Positions 8,201 through 17,212 of a DNA stretch of 48,586 nt are shown here, piece after piece. A program made the position numbers and the translations under genes. The DNA comes from B33-G16 sp964611035 (GTDB lineage: Bacteria > Desulfobacterota > DSM-4660 > Desulfatiglandales > B25-G16). A model generated the notes under the pieces. That model was not told the origin of the DNA. It saw only the letters and a program-made list of their open reading frames with translations, and did no database searches. The stretch lies in contig CAZSWT010000021.1 in the NCBI GenBank assembly GCA_964611035.1, positions 1 through 48,586 of the forward strand. Direction: 5' to 3'. Each line of letters opens with the position of its first letter. Position 1 is the first letter of the stretch.

Positions 8201-8252
8201 CTAAGTCCTGAGTAAATAAGTTCGTAACCGAACTTATGAATCGAAGGACTAA
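8201..8252. terminator. Imperfect hairpin between convergent metG and TPR genes
   Basis: A perfect 9-bp stem ATAAGTTCG / CGAACTTAT (8216-8224 / 8229-8237) has a TAAC loop. An outer stem AGTCCT / AGGACT (8204-8209 / 8245-8250) encloses it. It sits between two converging genes, where a bidirectional terminator is expected, but no T-run follows. Confidence 0.4.
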
Positions 8253-8257
8253 GGCTC

Positions 8258-9364
8258 TTAAAGCTGCCCCAGATCCTCATAGTTGTCGTTAAGGGCATCG
8301 CATGCCCAGGTATTACCTAAATCGCAACTTTCATTCAAATAAATTAGGGCCTCATCGTCTTGCCCTTTTTGGGCAAAAACAACTCCCATGCCGTATCGAG
8401 CATAGGAGTCAAGCTCTGAATTCAAGACCTTTGCGAATTCTTGAAAGGCCTTGTCATATTCATCCATCATAAAATGAGCATACCCCTTGGCATAGTAAGC
8501 CCACATGAAACCAGGGTTTAGTTTTATTGCCTCCTCATAATCGAGAATAGCCTCGTTATACTGGCCTTTATCGTACTTGCAAAGTCCTCTATTGTAATAG
8601 GCATTGTGGTAAGCATCAGGAAAGCCTTCCAAATCTTTCGCATTCTTGTAAAAATTTATAGTAACTGTATAATCGGATATGGCCTGATTAAACTTAATTA
8701 TTGCCTCACTTTGTTTAGCCTGCCACTTTAGATCATTCCCCTGGTTGTAGAAAAGATTCCCCCTGTTATAGGAGGCACTTGTATATTTTGTGTATTCTAA
8801 GTCTTTTATTACTACATCATCCCAGGAAATTCCGGCTATGCGTATAGCATTGGTGTAGGCATTCTCTGCATTTATATAATTGCCTTTTTTGGCGTATATA
8901 ACACCTAAGTTGTTGTAAACATCGGCATGATATGGCTTTTCTTGTGCTTGACTCGATGGGAGAACCTTTTTATAATGAAATTCAGCCTGCACATAATAAC
9001 TAGGCCCTTGCTTAAAGTAATAAATCCCCAGATTGTTATTTACCTCTGCATTGTTTTCGTCAAGCTGATAAGCCGTATCATAGGCACTCTTCGCCTTGTT
9101 CATTTCATCTGGATCACTTGTCTCTTCATATTTTTTATAGTAAGCAAGTCCTTTATTATTGTAGGCTGCAGCATAATCAGACTTTAGATTAGTTGCTTCT
9201 TCTAAGGCAGCTATTGCCTCATCCAATTCACCCAATCTGAGGTGTTCGGTTCCTTTTTGAAAATAAGTCTGTGCATCTTGACCAGCGCCAATCTTTGGCC
9301 ATATGCAGGTAAAGGATGCGATGATAGCTATCATTATCCATTGTTTAAAGAATTTCTTTTTCAT
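8258..9364 (-). CDS. Secreted TPR-repeat protein, end of pilus operon
   Basis: This 368-residue protein starts with a signal peptide (MKKKFFKQWIMIAIIASFTC, then a small-residue region near GAGQDA), so it is exported. The mature part is made of about six tetratricopeptide repeats. Clear ones start near ELDEAIAALEEATNL, DVYNNLGVIYAKKGNY, AYYNRGLCKYDKGQYNEAI, AYYAKGYAHFMMDEYDKAF and ARYGMGVVFAQKGQDDEAL. TPR arrays mediate protein-protein contacts. It lies 22 bp downstream of the small secreted protein and probably in the same transcript as pilY1, so a scaffold role in pilus assembly is plausible. It is not clearly PilF/PilW lipoprotein: the Cys in the signal region is not in a convincing lipobox. 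Confidence 0.8.
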   Translation of the reverse strand: MKKKFFKQWIMIAIIASFTCIWPKIGAGQDAQTYFQKGTEHLRLGELDEAIAALEEATNLKSDYAAAYNNKGLAYYKKYEETSDPDEMNKAKSAYDTAYQLDENNAEVNNNLGIYYFKQGPSYYVQAEFHYKKVLPSSQAQEKPYHADVYNNLGVIYAKKGNYINAENAYTNAIRIAGISWDDVVIKDLEYTKYTSASYNRGNLFYNQGNDLKWQAKQSEAIIKFNQAISDYTVTINFYKNAKDLEGFPDAYHNAYYNRGLCKYDKGQYNEAILDYEEAIKLNPGFMWAYYAKGYAHFMMDEYDKAFQEFAKVLNSELDSYARYGMGVVFAQKGQDDEALIYLNESCDLGNTWACDALNDNYEDLGQL

Positions 9365-9386
9365 GGTTCAACTCCGTGAGCTAATG

Positions 9387-9728
9387 TTATTTTAATTCCT
9401 TACTCTCTCTTTCAATCGTTTCTTTAACCTTAAACTTTTCCCCTGGTTTGACTATCTCGTAATAATATTTCTTATAGTTCTTTGTATAATAGGACATGCT
9501 CACCTTTGAACCCTGTATCGCCCAGTCAGGAACATCTATCTCAATTGCCGGATAAAGGATGTTCGTTTTATTCAGGGTTATGACCATTCCATTTATATTT
9601 GTAACTTCACCAGTAATGGTCATTATTATTTCGCTCCTTGCCTGGGCAGGCACACCAGTTGATATCACTATGGAAATAGAGACCAGGATAAGGCTTAATA
9701 AAATCAGTCTTCTCATTCTTTTATTCAT
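9387..9728 (-). CDS. Small secreted protein downstream of pilY1
   Basis: About 113 residues from the ATG at 9728, which has AAGGTGAGG six bases upstream; a GTG four codons earlier lies inside that ribosome site. The protein has a basic start, a hydrophobic stretch LILLSLILVSISIVIS and an Ala-rich cleavage region (VPAQARS), giving a predicted periplasmic or surface protein. The mature part is beta-rich (MTITGEVTNINGMVITLNKT, then IEIDVPDWAIQGSKVSMSYY), suggesting a small beta-barrel/OB-like fold, and ends in a Lys/Glu tail. I do not recognise a named family. Tight placement between pilY1 (29 bp) and the TPR gene (22 bp) suggests a role with PilY1 at the envelope. Confidence 0.7.
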   Translation of the reverse strand: MNKRMRRLILLSLILVSISIVISTGVPAQARSEIIMTITGEVTNINGMVITLNKTNILYPAIEIDVPDWAIQGSKVSMSYYTKNYKKYYYEIVKPGEKFKVKETIERESKELK

Positions 9729-9757
9729 AATTAACCTCACCTTGACATTGTTTACTT

Positions 9758-12700
9758 TTACTCAGTTTCCCACAATATCTGAGATACACCACCTGGAGGT
9801 CCAGGGATGTTTGTTGTTAGATCTTCACCTACTCCACTCACCGCTCCTCCAGCACTTATAAGGCCTGCTGCGTGACCACCCCTGGTAATGACCCTGACAC
9901 CTGAAGGGATGGAGCTATTTTGAATGATCTGATAGGTGTCTTCTATGGTTCTTTCATTTCCATTTTCTTCACTGTAATTAAAGACAGACTTGCCCCAGCA
10001 GTAGTCGAGTGCGTAGATAAAGGCATTTCCGTTTGGATTACAGGGGTCGTCGAATACCGGTTGATAGGCAGTAAAATAGACATTTTTAAAGAAGAGTGTG
10101 GGTCGGGATAGTATCTTTTCTCCCACATGGCTTATGGAGCACTGCGGGCAGTCTCCCTGCTTATCCATGACTCTAAAAAATCCCCTGCTTACAGATTCAT
10201 TACTGAGCTTACTGATCAAATCCTGTTTTCTGGTTGTATCATCACTATCTACATCTCCATCACCATCAGCATCTGCATTTTCATCAAGTTCGTCACAGGT
10301 AAGATTCAGGAGATCAGTTTCATGAGTCAGGGTGTTGTGGTCGGCCACTGTATAAAAACGATTGGAAATCATTGCATATCGTGGATGTGCGCGGTCACCA
10401 GTACCAAAGTAAAGCACCGGCTTGCTTGTCCAGCAGTTTCCAAAATAAGATACATCAGGAGAATAGAATGTCTTTCTTCCGGTGTCAGAACTGTCTAAGG
10501 CGGCACCTGCTATGTCAGGGTCACCGGTAGCCAGATCAGAGCCGGGGTTTGATTGAAAGACAGGCTTGACCTGCCATTTAACGGAATTAGAATCAGTATA
10601 ACTGAGTTGATCTGCAAAATAATCATAGGTAATCTTCCATATTTGGCCATAGACGTCAGCAGCATACATTGTGAGGTTAGTCTCTGAAAGAGGAATTATA
10701 GTCATGTCAGCAGGGAAACAGAAAGTCATATTAGCGTATGATTGGTATATTCCTAACGTATCATCAGAGGCGCTGTAGGTCGCCCTGAACAGAACACTTC
10801 CGTCAGCAATATCTACCACAAAAATACCTCGTCCTATACCATCTATACCTGGATTGTATTTGTCATACGTTCCTATATGTGCTGTCTCAACATAGGTTTC
10901 ACCTGTGTCCCTGATTCCATTTGGGTTTTGGTCATCGTCATCAAATTCTTCAGGGAATCCGTCCTCGAGTGTGTCATAGCCGCCGGCGAAAATGACCACA
11001 TCCTTATAGGTCGAAGCTGCGGTCTGTATTTTAGCAAAGTATGGCTTGTTCCATGTATAGCCCAGCTCCGTAAAGTCTCCTGTTCCTCCCTGAATATGCC
11101 ATTTAACTGTCCAGTAGCTCGGTTCAGGGTTTGTCACATCCAGGGCCCAGTAACTTCTCCCACCACGCCTTTCACCAAAGACCAGGGTTTTGTCATAGTA
11201 AACGCCGGTTTTGGTCTGGGCACGGAAATAATTACATGCACCGTCAACCATGTAAACATGATCAGTGCTTGCAAATTCCTTAAGCCGTGGAAGAAGGTCT
11301 TCGGGCACAAAGGCAAAAACTTCGCTTCCGGCAGGGTATGTCTCTGCGGAAAGGGTGCACTCAAAGTCGGTAAATACATGGAGCATCCCGTCATTAGAGG
11401 CAACAGCAATGAAACGGTATAAGAGTGAGCCGTCAGGATTGAGATAATCGATAATTCTTGGCTCTGAATGGATAATATCTCCAAGAATCCAGGAGCGTGT
11501 GGCTACAGGATCTCCGTCTCCATCTGCATTATATGTGTAGCCATAAATATAGTTAATGATCGGGTATACATCGTCGTCATCTGAAACATCCAAATCATCT
11601 TCATCTATGTTAGAGGGTGTAAATCTCACCATGGATCCACCTTTGTAGGTGTAGATCTTTCTGAAGTCATAGTAGGGCCCAATACCCAGTGATACGGCAT
11701 CCAGAGCCTCTTTGAGCTTACCTCCAACCCCTCCGCTGTTTACCTCGCCGCCATCGGTAGAGCTTGACCAGTAGGAGGTAGAGGAGGACTTAAATGTACC
11801 GTCACAATCACCTGCAATAGTGCCATTTTTATCAACAACAGTCCACTCAGGCTCGGCCCTGCCGCAATCAGTCCGTATTTCATAGCTCAGGCCATATTTT
11901 TTAAGATTTCCCTGCCAGTGTTGGCCGTCTTTGGGCTTAAAGAAGGCCATGTAAAGGTTGTCACCGCTCTGGGTTCTGTTGGCCTCATCGACTGAGACAA
12001 CAGGCGCAGTAAAGGAAACTGAAGTGACCATGGCAAGGCCTAAGCTATAAAATGCATTTACCAGCTCTGTCTGATCATAGGCGGTTATGCCTATACCGCA
12101 GCCATCTTCGGCGGTATCATTGAGGAGAGGGCTTTCCAGGCCAAACCCGATAGTATGCGTTACAACATTATAATCGGGATTAGTCCCTCCGGTATCCTGG
12201 CTCTCGGCGCATTTCTCCCGGGCCATCCACCTGGCAACATCATCTGAGTGGTTTTCCGCTGTTGTCTGAATAGGATCACCTGTCCAGGTATCAGCATCCA
12301 CATAATCAACATTATTGTAAAACACAGGGTCAGGATTGCTGTTTTTATTTATTAAGTTCCATGTCGTATCTCCGGATGGGAAACCGTCGGTCAAAACAAC
12401 CTGGTAGTTTTCACTGCACTCGGATGTGGCTGTATGGGTAGAAAGATAATCGTACATCCAGTCATAGGTATCCTGCATGGCCGCACCCATAGGGGTGCCA
12501 CCACTGCCACTCAGGGTGTCAATGTCAGCTATAACGGCATCTGCCCCTTCATCAAGATCTGTCACTAAGTGTATCCCCCCGCTACCAGACCATTTCACCA
12601 GACCCCAGTTGATCTTTTCCCTGGTCTCATCCACCACGATCTTCATGGCATCCTGGGCTACCTCCAGGCGGGATCTTATCTTTTGACCAACACCATCGTC

Positions 12701-14131
12701 CCCATTGCAGCATGCAAATGTCCCTGCTGCTGAAGGCGCACCTGCTGACTCCTGAGAGGTCCACTTGATTTTGGTAATCTTAAACCCTCTATCATAGCCT
12801 TCACAGTTATGTGCACCATTAGGGGCAACATAGAATTTGACATAAATCTTTGTTACATTTGTTACATCATATTCACCGGTCCACACATACGTTTGATCAC
12901 ATCCATAGATCTTTCCCTCAGGTGTCTCATTAACCACTGATGAGGTAAGCTGGTGCATGACATTGCCATCCTGGTCAACAAAATAGACGCCATCGTTATA
13001 AGAGTTGGTGCTGCCAGAGCAATCACAACTGCCTACTGTCCTGTTTTCAACATCAAGATTCCTGAAATATATCCTCAGATACTTTCGCCCGGAATATTGG
13101 GTAAGGTCTATGACGCCGCAGCTCTCATTCCTGGGTCGTGAGTAGTCAGAACTGCTATAATACGATGAATTTCTGATAGTACCTATGCCAACGGTGGTCC
13201 ACACGCGAGCACCAGGCTGGTAGCAGATATCCCGCCACCCCTCATTTCCACAACTTCCGTCTCCATCGAGGTCTTCTATGAGCTTGATAAAACTCAGGTA
13301 ATTGCCGGTGACAAAAGAGTAGATTCTTTTATCACCAGAATAAGCTACTGCATTATTTGGGTTATCTGTAAGGGTATAGGATGGATTAAGGGTCTCGAAC
13401 AACCCTGAAAAATAGATACCCGGTGCATGTAAATAACCAAGAAAACCATAGTCCTTTGCTACCCCAGTTCTGGGATCTGCCCTTTCATCGGTGAGCAGGA
13501 TATTCTGGTGGTTTTTGAGCTGACCGGCAATAGCGCTATTGGCATAGCTTGCAGTATCTACTTTGTTAATGACATTAAGATTTGCCTCAGTTGGATACAC
13601 AACATAGACCTTATCGCTCACCGTAACGGTCTCTATAGTATTGTTCTCTTCGGGGTTATCCCAATCGGTAACCTCCCAACCGGTATCTATGATTCCGCCT
13701 GTGACCCATCTCTGTCTCCTGGCTGAACCGGTATAGACTGGGTCTCCGGTGGCGGCATATTTGGTCACGCTGTCCTCACCGGTAATCTCTGCATAGCCAG
13801 TGTAGGCGCTTACCAGGTATATCTTATCCTTTTCCCACAGCCTTCCTGCAGCCTTATCTGCAAACCAATCGGTAAGAGGATAATATGGGTCATCCTGGCC
13901 ATAACCAGCGCCTATAGCCCACTCAAAGAATGCCGCATAATCTATATTGGGATCATAGACTGGCCAAATCATGGAACCAGATACATCAATCACCAGCATG
14001 GCATTGTTTTTTACCGATGCCTGGTAGACATCGGTGTCGTCAGCACTGCTACTTCCAGCACCAAAGAAGAGTAACACTGTAAATAAAAGTGTATGTATCA
14101 AAAAGAATTTACATAATTGTTTTGCTTTCAT
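9758..14131 (-). CDS. pilY1: PilY1-type type IV pilus tip/adhesion protein
   Basis: PilY1 is the large calcium-binding protein that caps and primes type IV pili and can act as an adhesin and mechanosensor. The ATG at 14131 follows GGAGGAAACTCCC, so it is preferred over the TTG at 14146 that lies in the ribosome site; this gives 1457 residues. A signal peptide (KFFLIHTLLFTVLLFF) is followed by a von Willebrand A domain: AMLVIDVSGSM carries the MIDAS DxSxS, and VVLTDGFPSG is a later strand; a Cys-rich, beta-rich insertion separates them. The C-terminal half is the PilC/PilY1 beta-propeller (HSEPRIIDYLNPDGSLLYRFIAVASNDG, quoted in part: ASNDGMLHVF). An EF-hand-like run DADGDGDVDSDD lies near residue 1290. 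It closes the minor-pilin cluster, as in Pseudomonas and Myxococcus. Confidence 0.93.
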   Translation of the reverse strand: MKAKQLCKFFLIHTLLFTVLLFFGAGSSSADDTDVYQASVKNNAMLVIDVSGSMIWPVYDPNIDYAAFFEWAIGAGYGQDDPYYPLTDWFADKAAGRLWEKDKIYLVSAYTGYAEITGEDSVTKYAATGDPVYTGSARRQRWVTGGIIDTGWEVTDWDNPEENNTIETVTVSDKVYVVYPTEANLNVINKVDTASYANSAIAGQLKNHQNILLTDERADPRTGVAKDYGFLGYLHAPGIYFSGLFETLNPSYTLTDNPNNAVAYSGDKRIYSFVTGNYLSFIKLIEDLDGDGSCGNEGWRDICYQPGARVWTTVGIGTIRNSSYYSSSDYSRPRNESCGVIDLTQYSGRKYLRIYFRNLDVENRTVGSCDCSGSTNSYNDGVYFVDQDGNVMHQLTSSVVNETPEGKIYGCDQTYVWTGEYDVTNVTKIYVKFYVAPNGAHNCEGYDRGFKITKIKWTSQESAGAPSAAGTFACCNGDDGVGQKIRSRLEVAQDAMKIVVDETREKINWGLVKWSGSGGIHLVTDLDEGADAVIADIDTLSGSGGTPMGAAMQDTYDWMYDYLSTHTATSECSENYQVVLTDGFPSGDTTWNLINKNSNPDPVFYNNVDYVDADTWTGDPIQTTAENHSDDVARWMAREKCAESQDTGGTNPDYNVVTHTIGFGLESPLLNDTAEDGCGIGITAYDQTELVNAFYSLGLAMVTSVSFTAPVVSVDEANRTQSGDNLYMAFFKPKDGQHWQGNLKKYGLSYEIRTDCGRAEPEWTVVDKNGTIAGDCDGTFKSSSTSYWSSSTDGGEVNSGGVGGKLKEALDAVSLGIGPYYDFRKIYTYKGGSMVRFTPSNIDEDDLDVSDDDDVYPIINYIYGYTYNADGDGDPVATRSWILGDIIHSEPRIIDYLNPDGSLLYRFIAVASNDGMLHVFTDFECTLSAETYPAGSEVFAFVPEDLLPRLKEFASTDHVYMVDGACNYFRAQTKTGVYYDKTLVFGERRGGRSYWALDVTNPEPSYWTVKWHIQGGTGDFTELGYTWNKPYFAKIQTAASTYKDVVIFAGGYDTLEDGFPEEFDDDDQNPNGIRDTGETYVETAHIGTYDKYNPGIDGIGRGIFVVDIADGSVLFRATYSASDDTLGIYQSYANMTFCFPADMTIIPLSETNLTMYAADVYGQIWKITYDYFADQLSYTDSNSVKWQVKPVFQSNPGSDLATGDPDIAGAALDSSDTGRKTFYSPDVSYFGNCWTSKPVLYFGTGDRAHPRYAMISNRFYTVADHNTLTHETDLLNLTCDELDENADADGDGDVDSDDTTRKQDLISKLSNESVSRGFFRVMDKQGDCPQCSISHVGEKILSRPTLFFKNVYFTAYQPVFDDPCNPNGNAFIYALDYCWGKSVFNYSEENGNERTIEDTYQIIQNSSIPSGVRVITRGGHAAGLISAGGAVSGVGEDLTTNIPGPPGGVSQILWETE

Positions 14132-14161
14132 GGGAGTTTCCTCCAAAAGTTTATATAATTT

Positions 14162-14659
14162 CTATTCAGCCTTTGGTCCTATTTTAAAATATCTGGAAGC
14201 TACACGAATTTTGCTTCCCGCAGGATCACCAAAAGAATCTACGTCATAATCATACCGGCTAAAATGAACAACAGAATAGCCTTGTGGGGGGAGAAAAAAA
14301 CCTAAATAATCTAATGTAAAATCATATGCCTTTAAGTTCACCAGATGAGCAGGATCAGGAAGAGGATCACCAGTAGCCTGACCAGATAGAGAACCAGTCT
14401 GATAGGCAAGTTGTCCAGGATTATTTATATTCATTACCGGATAATTTCCCCGTCCTACCTCTGCTGCTTCCCGGTGTATCCCTCCCTCTGCCACATAAAA
14501 ATTTTGTTTGAATGGGATTTCATTGCCGGCAATCTGTATATCAATGGTCGATGTCCTGCTGATCGTAATCCCTAAAAGTGTAAGCACAACCAAAAGCATA
14601 AGGGCAATTACGGTAATGCTTCCTTGTTCACTTTGGTTTTTCACAATACTATTACGCAT
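14162..14659 (-). CDS. pilX: PilX-type minor pilin
   Basis: A 165-residue protein with a PilX N-terminal region: NQSEQGSITVIALMLLVVLT, where the segment after Gly13 is a hydrophobic helix typical of pseudopilins, followed by IDIQIAGNEIPFKQNFYVAEGG, a hallmark of PilX N-terminal domains. The C-terminal part is variable. PilX is a minor pilin of the type IV pilus priming complex, inserted in the inner membrane and cleaved by prepilin peptidase in some systems; the cleavage motif here (QG/SITV) is atypical. It sits 15 bp upstream of the pilY1 ribosome site and 17 bp after pilV, clearly cotranscribed. Confidence 0.85.
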   Translation of the reverse strand: MRNSIVKNQSEQGSITVIALMLLVVLTLLGITISRTSTIDIQIAGNEIPFKQNFYVAEGGIHREAAEVGRGNYPVMNINNPGQLAYQTGSLSGQATGDPLPDPAHLVNLKAYDFTLDYLGFFLPPQGYSVVHFSRYDYDVDSFGDPAGSKIRVASRYFKIGPKAE

Positions 14660-14676
14660 TAGATTCCTCTCAATAA

Positions 14677-15141
14677 TTACTGTGGCTTAATGCACGATAA
14701 GGATACTCTGTGACTATCATTGTCCCATGTGGCAATTACAGCAACTGTTTTAGTGCCAAGAATTGGGGTATCATCAGCCACATTCCAGATCCTATGATAG
14801 ATTCCTCCAGCGACAGGCTGTCCATCCTCATTTACATTTTCGGTATGATCGATAGTGGTGATGGAAGTAAGATTAGCATTGTTTCCAGGATCGATGTCAT
14901 CAAGATCAGTATCTGAATAGCTTTTCCCCAGGAGATCCTCCATTTTTTCCTCAGCGAGGGTCAGGGCAGCGGTAGTATTGCCGCTGAAGTAATTCCCTCG
15001 AATGCCCATTATCTGCATCTGGGCTACCCCAAGGAGACCTACGGTTAAGATGGAGATGCCAATTAAAACATCAAGTAGTGTAAAGCCCGATTGATTGTCA
15101 AACGCTTTTTTCTTTGAAAATACTTTCCGGATATTTTTCAT
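14677..15141 (-). CDS. pilV: PilV-type minor pilin
   Basis: A 154-residue type IV pilus modification protein of the PilV family. After a basic leader, SGFTLLDVLIGISILTVGLL is the class III signal and hydrophobic helix; MQIMGIRGNYFSGNTTAALTLAEEKMEDLL continues the typical PilV helix (quoted in part: AALTLAEEKMEDLL). Prepilin peptidase would cut after Gly, leaving Phe1. Position 5 is Asp instead of the nearly invariant Glu, which in other pilins helps subunit docking and N-methylation. It is spaced 1 bp from pilW and is part of the minor-pilin priming set. Confidence 0.87.
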   Translation of the reverse strand: MKNIRKVFSKKKAFDNQSGFTLLDVLIGISILTVGLLGVAQMQIMGIRGNYFSGNTTAALTLAEEKMEDLLGKSYSDTDLDDIDPGNNANLTSITTIDHTENVNEDGQPVAGGIYHRIWNVADDTPILGTKTVAVIATWDNDSHRVSLSCIKPQ

Positions 15142-15142
15142 T

Positions 15143-16111
15143 TTATAGCCCGATATTCCTTGTTTTTACTTTTGAGCAAAGAAGTTTTCGCCTATATGCG
15201 TCACCAATAGGGCCAACATTTGCTCCTCCCATCCAATAGGTATTGTTATCTGTATAACCCCTGTTCGTATTTGCTGTTCTGGCCAGCAAGGAGATCTCAA
15301 CTGCTCGCACATTGGGCTCCTGGCCTGCAGGGTTATTAGTCCATGTGCCATCACTAAGCAGATACTGAAACTGAAGGTTATCGATGTTTTCCGCAACAAC
15401 CTGATAATTGCCATTATCTTGACCAAAGTTTCTCCGGCGTAAGCTTGGATTAGTGGCATTTTCATCAACTCTGTAAATGATTACATCGGCCCTGAATATC
15501 CAATCATCCACATCATAGTTCTGTGTCAAACCGCTGGGAGGGGTAATAGTTCCGGCAGCGCTATCAACCTCAAAAAATTCTGCCGCACTCAAATTCTCTC
15601 TTGCCAGTATGCCATATTTCTTTCCTGTGTTATTGAGGTCATCGTCTCCATCCCAATCCAGGTCGCGGCTGGTTAGGGTTATTATGCCGGCTGTGGCATC
15701 CTCCCCAGCTCCCAATCGCCGTCCTTCACTGCTTGCCTTTACTATAACAATAACATCTGTATTATCTTTGATGTTGTCGCCCCCACCGTCGGCTACATTG
15801 TTCCGGGCATAGATCAGGGGCCGAATGATCTCATTGGTTCCATCCAGGTCATCCCAATCCATGGTATAAGTGGCTGTATCAAAATTGGTATAATATCCTG
15901 CCATCTGGATATCCCTGGTCAGCATATACATGGCTGCCCTTAAGTTCTGTTGTGTTGCTGTGATTTGATCCTGAATAATGTATGAGTCCTGCTGTGATTT
16001 GAAGGTCAAAAAGATAGCACCCATCACTACCAGAGATATTGCCATTGCTACCATAAGCTCTACTAATGTAAAGCCTTGGTCGGTTAGCCATTTTTGATTT
16101 TTTGTATTCAT
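15143..16111 (-). CDS. pilW: PilW-type minor pilin
   Basis: About 322 residues from the ATG at 16111, favoured because AAAAGGA lies nine bases before it; an ATG at 16120 overlaps that site. The prepilin signal is TDQGFTLVELMVAMAISLVV with the canonical Glu5, followed by the PilW helix region ITATQQNLRAAMYMLTRDIQ and MAGYY. The large C-terminal part is beta-rich and ends with VRAVEISLLART and a Lys/Arg tail, as in PilW family members of 300-350 residues. It acts in the inner-membrane minor pilin complex that starts pilus assembly. Confidence 0.88.
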   Translation of the reverse strand: MNTKNQKWLTDQGFTLVELMVAMAISLVVMGAIFLTFKSQQDSYIIQDQITATQQNLRAAMYMLTRDIQMAGYYTNFDTATYTMDWDDLDGTNEIIRPLIYARNNVADGGGDNIKDNTDVIVIVKASSEGRRLGAGEDATAGIITLTSRDLDWDGDDDLNNTGKKYGILARENLSAAEFFEVDSAAGTITPPSGLTQNYDVDDWIFRADVIIYRVDENATNPSLRRRNFGQDNGNYQVVAENIDNLQFQYLLSDGTWTNNPAGQEPNVRAVEISLLARTANTNRGYTDNNTYWMGGANVGPIGDAYRRKLLCSKVKTRNIGL

Positions 16112-16130
16112 ACTTCCCATTCCTTTTTTC

Positions 16131-16679
16131 TTATTCCCATGCTGTGCCTGTCCACTTTTTCATAAGGATAACACCAGTCCCCAGAGCTCCAACTGCATAT
16201 GTATTGTTTTTATTATTTTGAAGATAAACATATCCTCCTGTAATACTATTGATCATACCCCTGGAGTTAAATACCACTGTATTTGCATTAAAGGTTATTT
16301 CATCTCCGAATGTGGTACCTACAGGTGTTGTTGCAGTCCCATGCCCATAGTCTACACCACTTTCATAGTCAGACAAGATTATAGTTTTTTCAGTAGTATT
16401 GTCTGCTGTATTAGACCAGGAAGCGTCTGCACCCTTATCTGAGCAAATAAGATAACGATGTGCTCCTGCGGTTGTATCAAAAACAACTGCCCAATCCGCA
16501 TTATCCTTTACAGACCCCATTTTGGCCAATTGCAGGTTTGCATAAAGCTCCCTGGATGCACTCTTTAGCCTGTAACCTGGCAGCCACCTTGAAAATCCAG
16601 GTATAGCAATGGCTGTTACGATTCCTAATATTACAAAAGTGATTAGGAGCTCAATAAGGGTAAAACCGTTTTTTTTCAT
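16131..16679 (-). CDS. fimT: GspH/FimT-type minor pilin
   Basis: First gene of the pilus cassette, 182 residues from ATG at 16679. The signal is KKNGFTLIELLITFVILGIV with Glu5, followed by ASRELYANLQLAKMGSV, the GspH/FimT pattern, and a beta-rich C-terminal domain ending in KKWTGTAWE. An upstream in-frame start at 16742 would add 21 residues (QLTTDNGRLT...) that simply translate a dispersed TCCGTTGTC repeat, so I reject that extension. FimT-type proteins are minor pilins, some with DNA-binding roles in uptake. A sigma-54-type promoter lies about 190 bp upstream (16883-16899). Confidence 0.87.
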   Translation of the reverse strand: MKKNGFTLIELLITFVILGIVTAIAIPGFSRWLPGYRLKSASRELYANLQLAKMGSVKDNADWAVVFDTTAGAHRYLICSDKGADASWSNTADNTTEKTIILSDYESGVDYGHGTATTPVGTTFGDEITFNANTVVFNSRGMINSITGGYVYLQNNKNNTYAVGALGTGVILMKKWTGTAWE

Positions 16680-16701
16680 AATGAAAACCTTTGTTAATGT
16701 C

Positions 16702-16848
16702 AGTCGTCCGTTGTCGGTAGTCAGTTGTGACAATATTTTCAAGCGCTTAGGTGAGATGCCATATTCCTACATTATTTTCTGATATATACATGAATTACTT
16801 GAATTTTATCTTTTAGACAACAAACAACTAACAACTGTCAACGGACTC
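16702..16848. repeat. TCCGTTG-type inverted repeat upstream of fimT
   Basis: The left arm (about 16702-16734) and right arm (about 16815-16848) carry GTCCGTTG and AGTTGT phrases in inverted orientation. They match each other imperfectly and match the arms that frame the S23 gene at 1409-1885. Here the 80-bp core has no gene. The element lies in the presumed fimT 5' untranslated leader. Confidence 0.55.
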
Positions 16849-17212
16849 TACCAAACATTTATGTTTGGCTGTTTTTATATGCAGCAAAATTAATGCCAAA
16901 TATTTTAATTGCTTATTTATTAAGGGAGGGAAGATTTATCTATTTGTTATTATTAAGAAAATAGCCCCTGAGGTAAGAATGATAACAAATACCTTTTAAA
17001 GCAGGACTATAAAATTATTTATCAAGTGTAAAATAATTTTATAGTTACGCATTTTTATCTTTTTTAATATATTCCAGGATAGATTTCTTAAAAAGGAAAA
17101 AATCCCCCAACTTATTCTTAAAAATACCGAATACCACTTGATCTTCTACTTTTTATATGAAAGAAACTCGAAACTGGAAATTTGAAACTAGATAAAAAGG
17201 AATTCTAAATCC
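16743..17212. other. 470-bp gap upstream of the pilus cassette
   Basis: No credible gene. It holds the right half of a TCCGTTG-type repeat, a minus-strand sigma-54-like promoter (16883-16899), AT-rich sequence, and at about 17161-17196 a GAAACTCGAAACT...GAAACTAGATAAA phrase that also forms the 3' end of hisC. A CTCGTCATTCGTTATTCA-like phrase (minus strand, about 17219-17236) adjoins the truncated toxin. Confidence 0.55.
16883..16899 (-). promoter_or_regulatory. Sigma-54 (-24/-12) promoter candidate for the pilus cassette
   Basis: On the minus strand TTGGCATTAATTTTGCT matches the consensus TTGGCAC-N5-TTGCT, with GG and GC separated by exactly ten bases. Transcription would start near 16872 and run into fimT-pilW-pilV-pilX-pilY1. 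A sigma-54-dependent response regulator and its kinase are encoded 1.3 kb away, making PilSR-type control the natural reading. Confidence 0.55.

Noticed and set aside
16680..16742. Longer fimT start
   Set aside because: The added residues translate a dispersed TCCGTTGTC repeat and precede a short, typical prepilin leader beginning at 16679.
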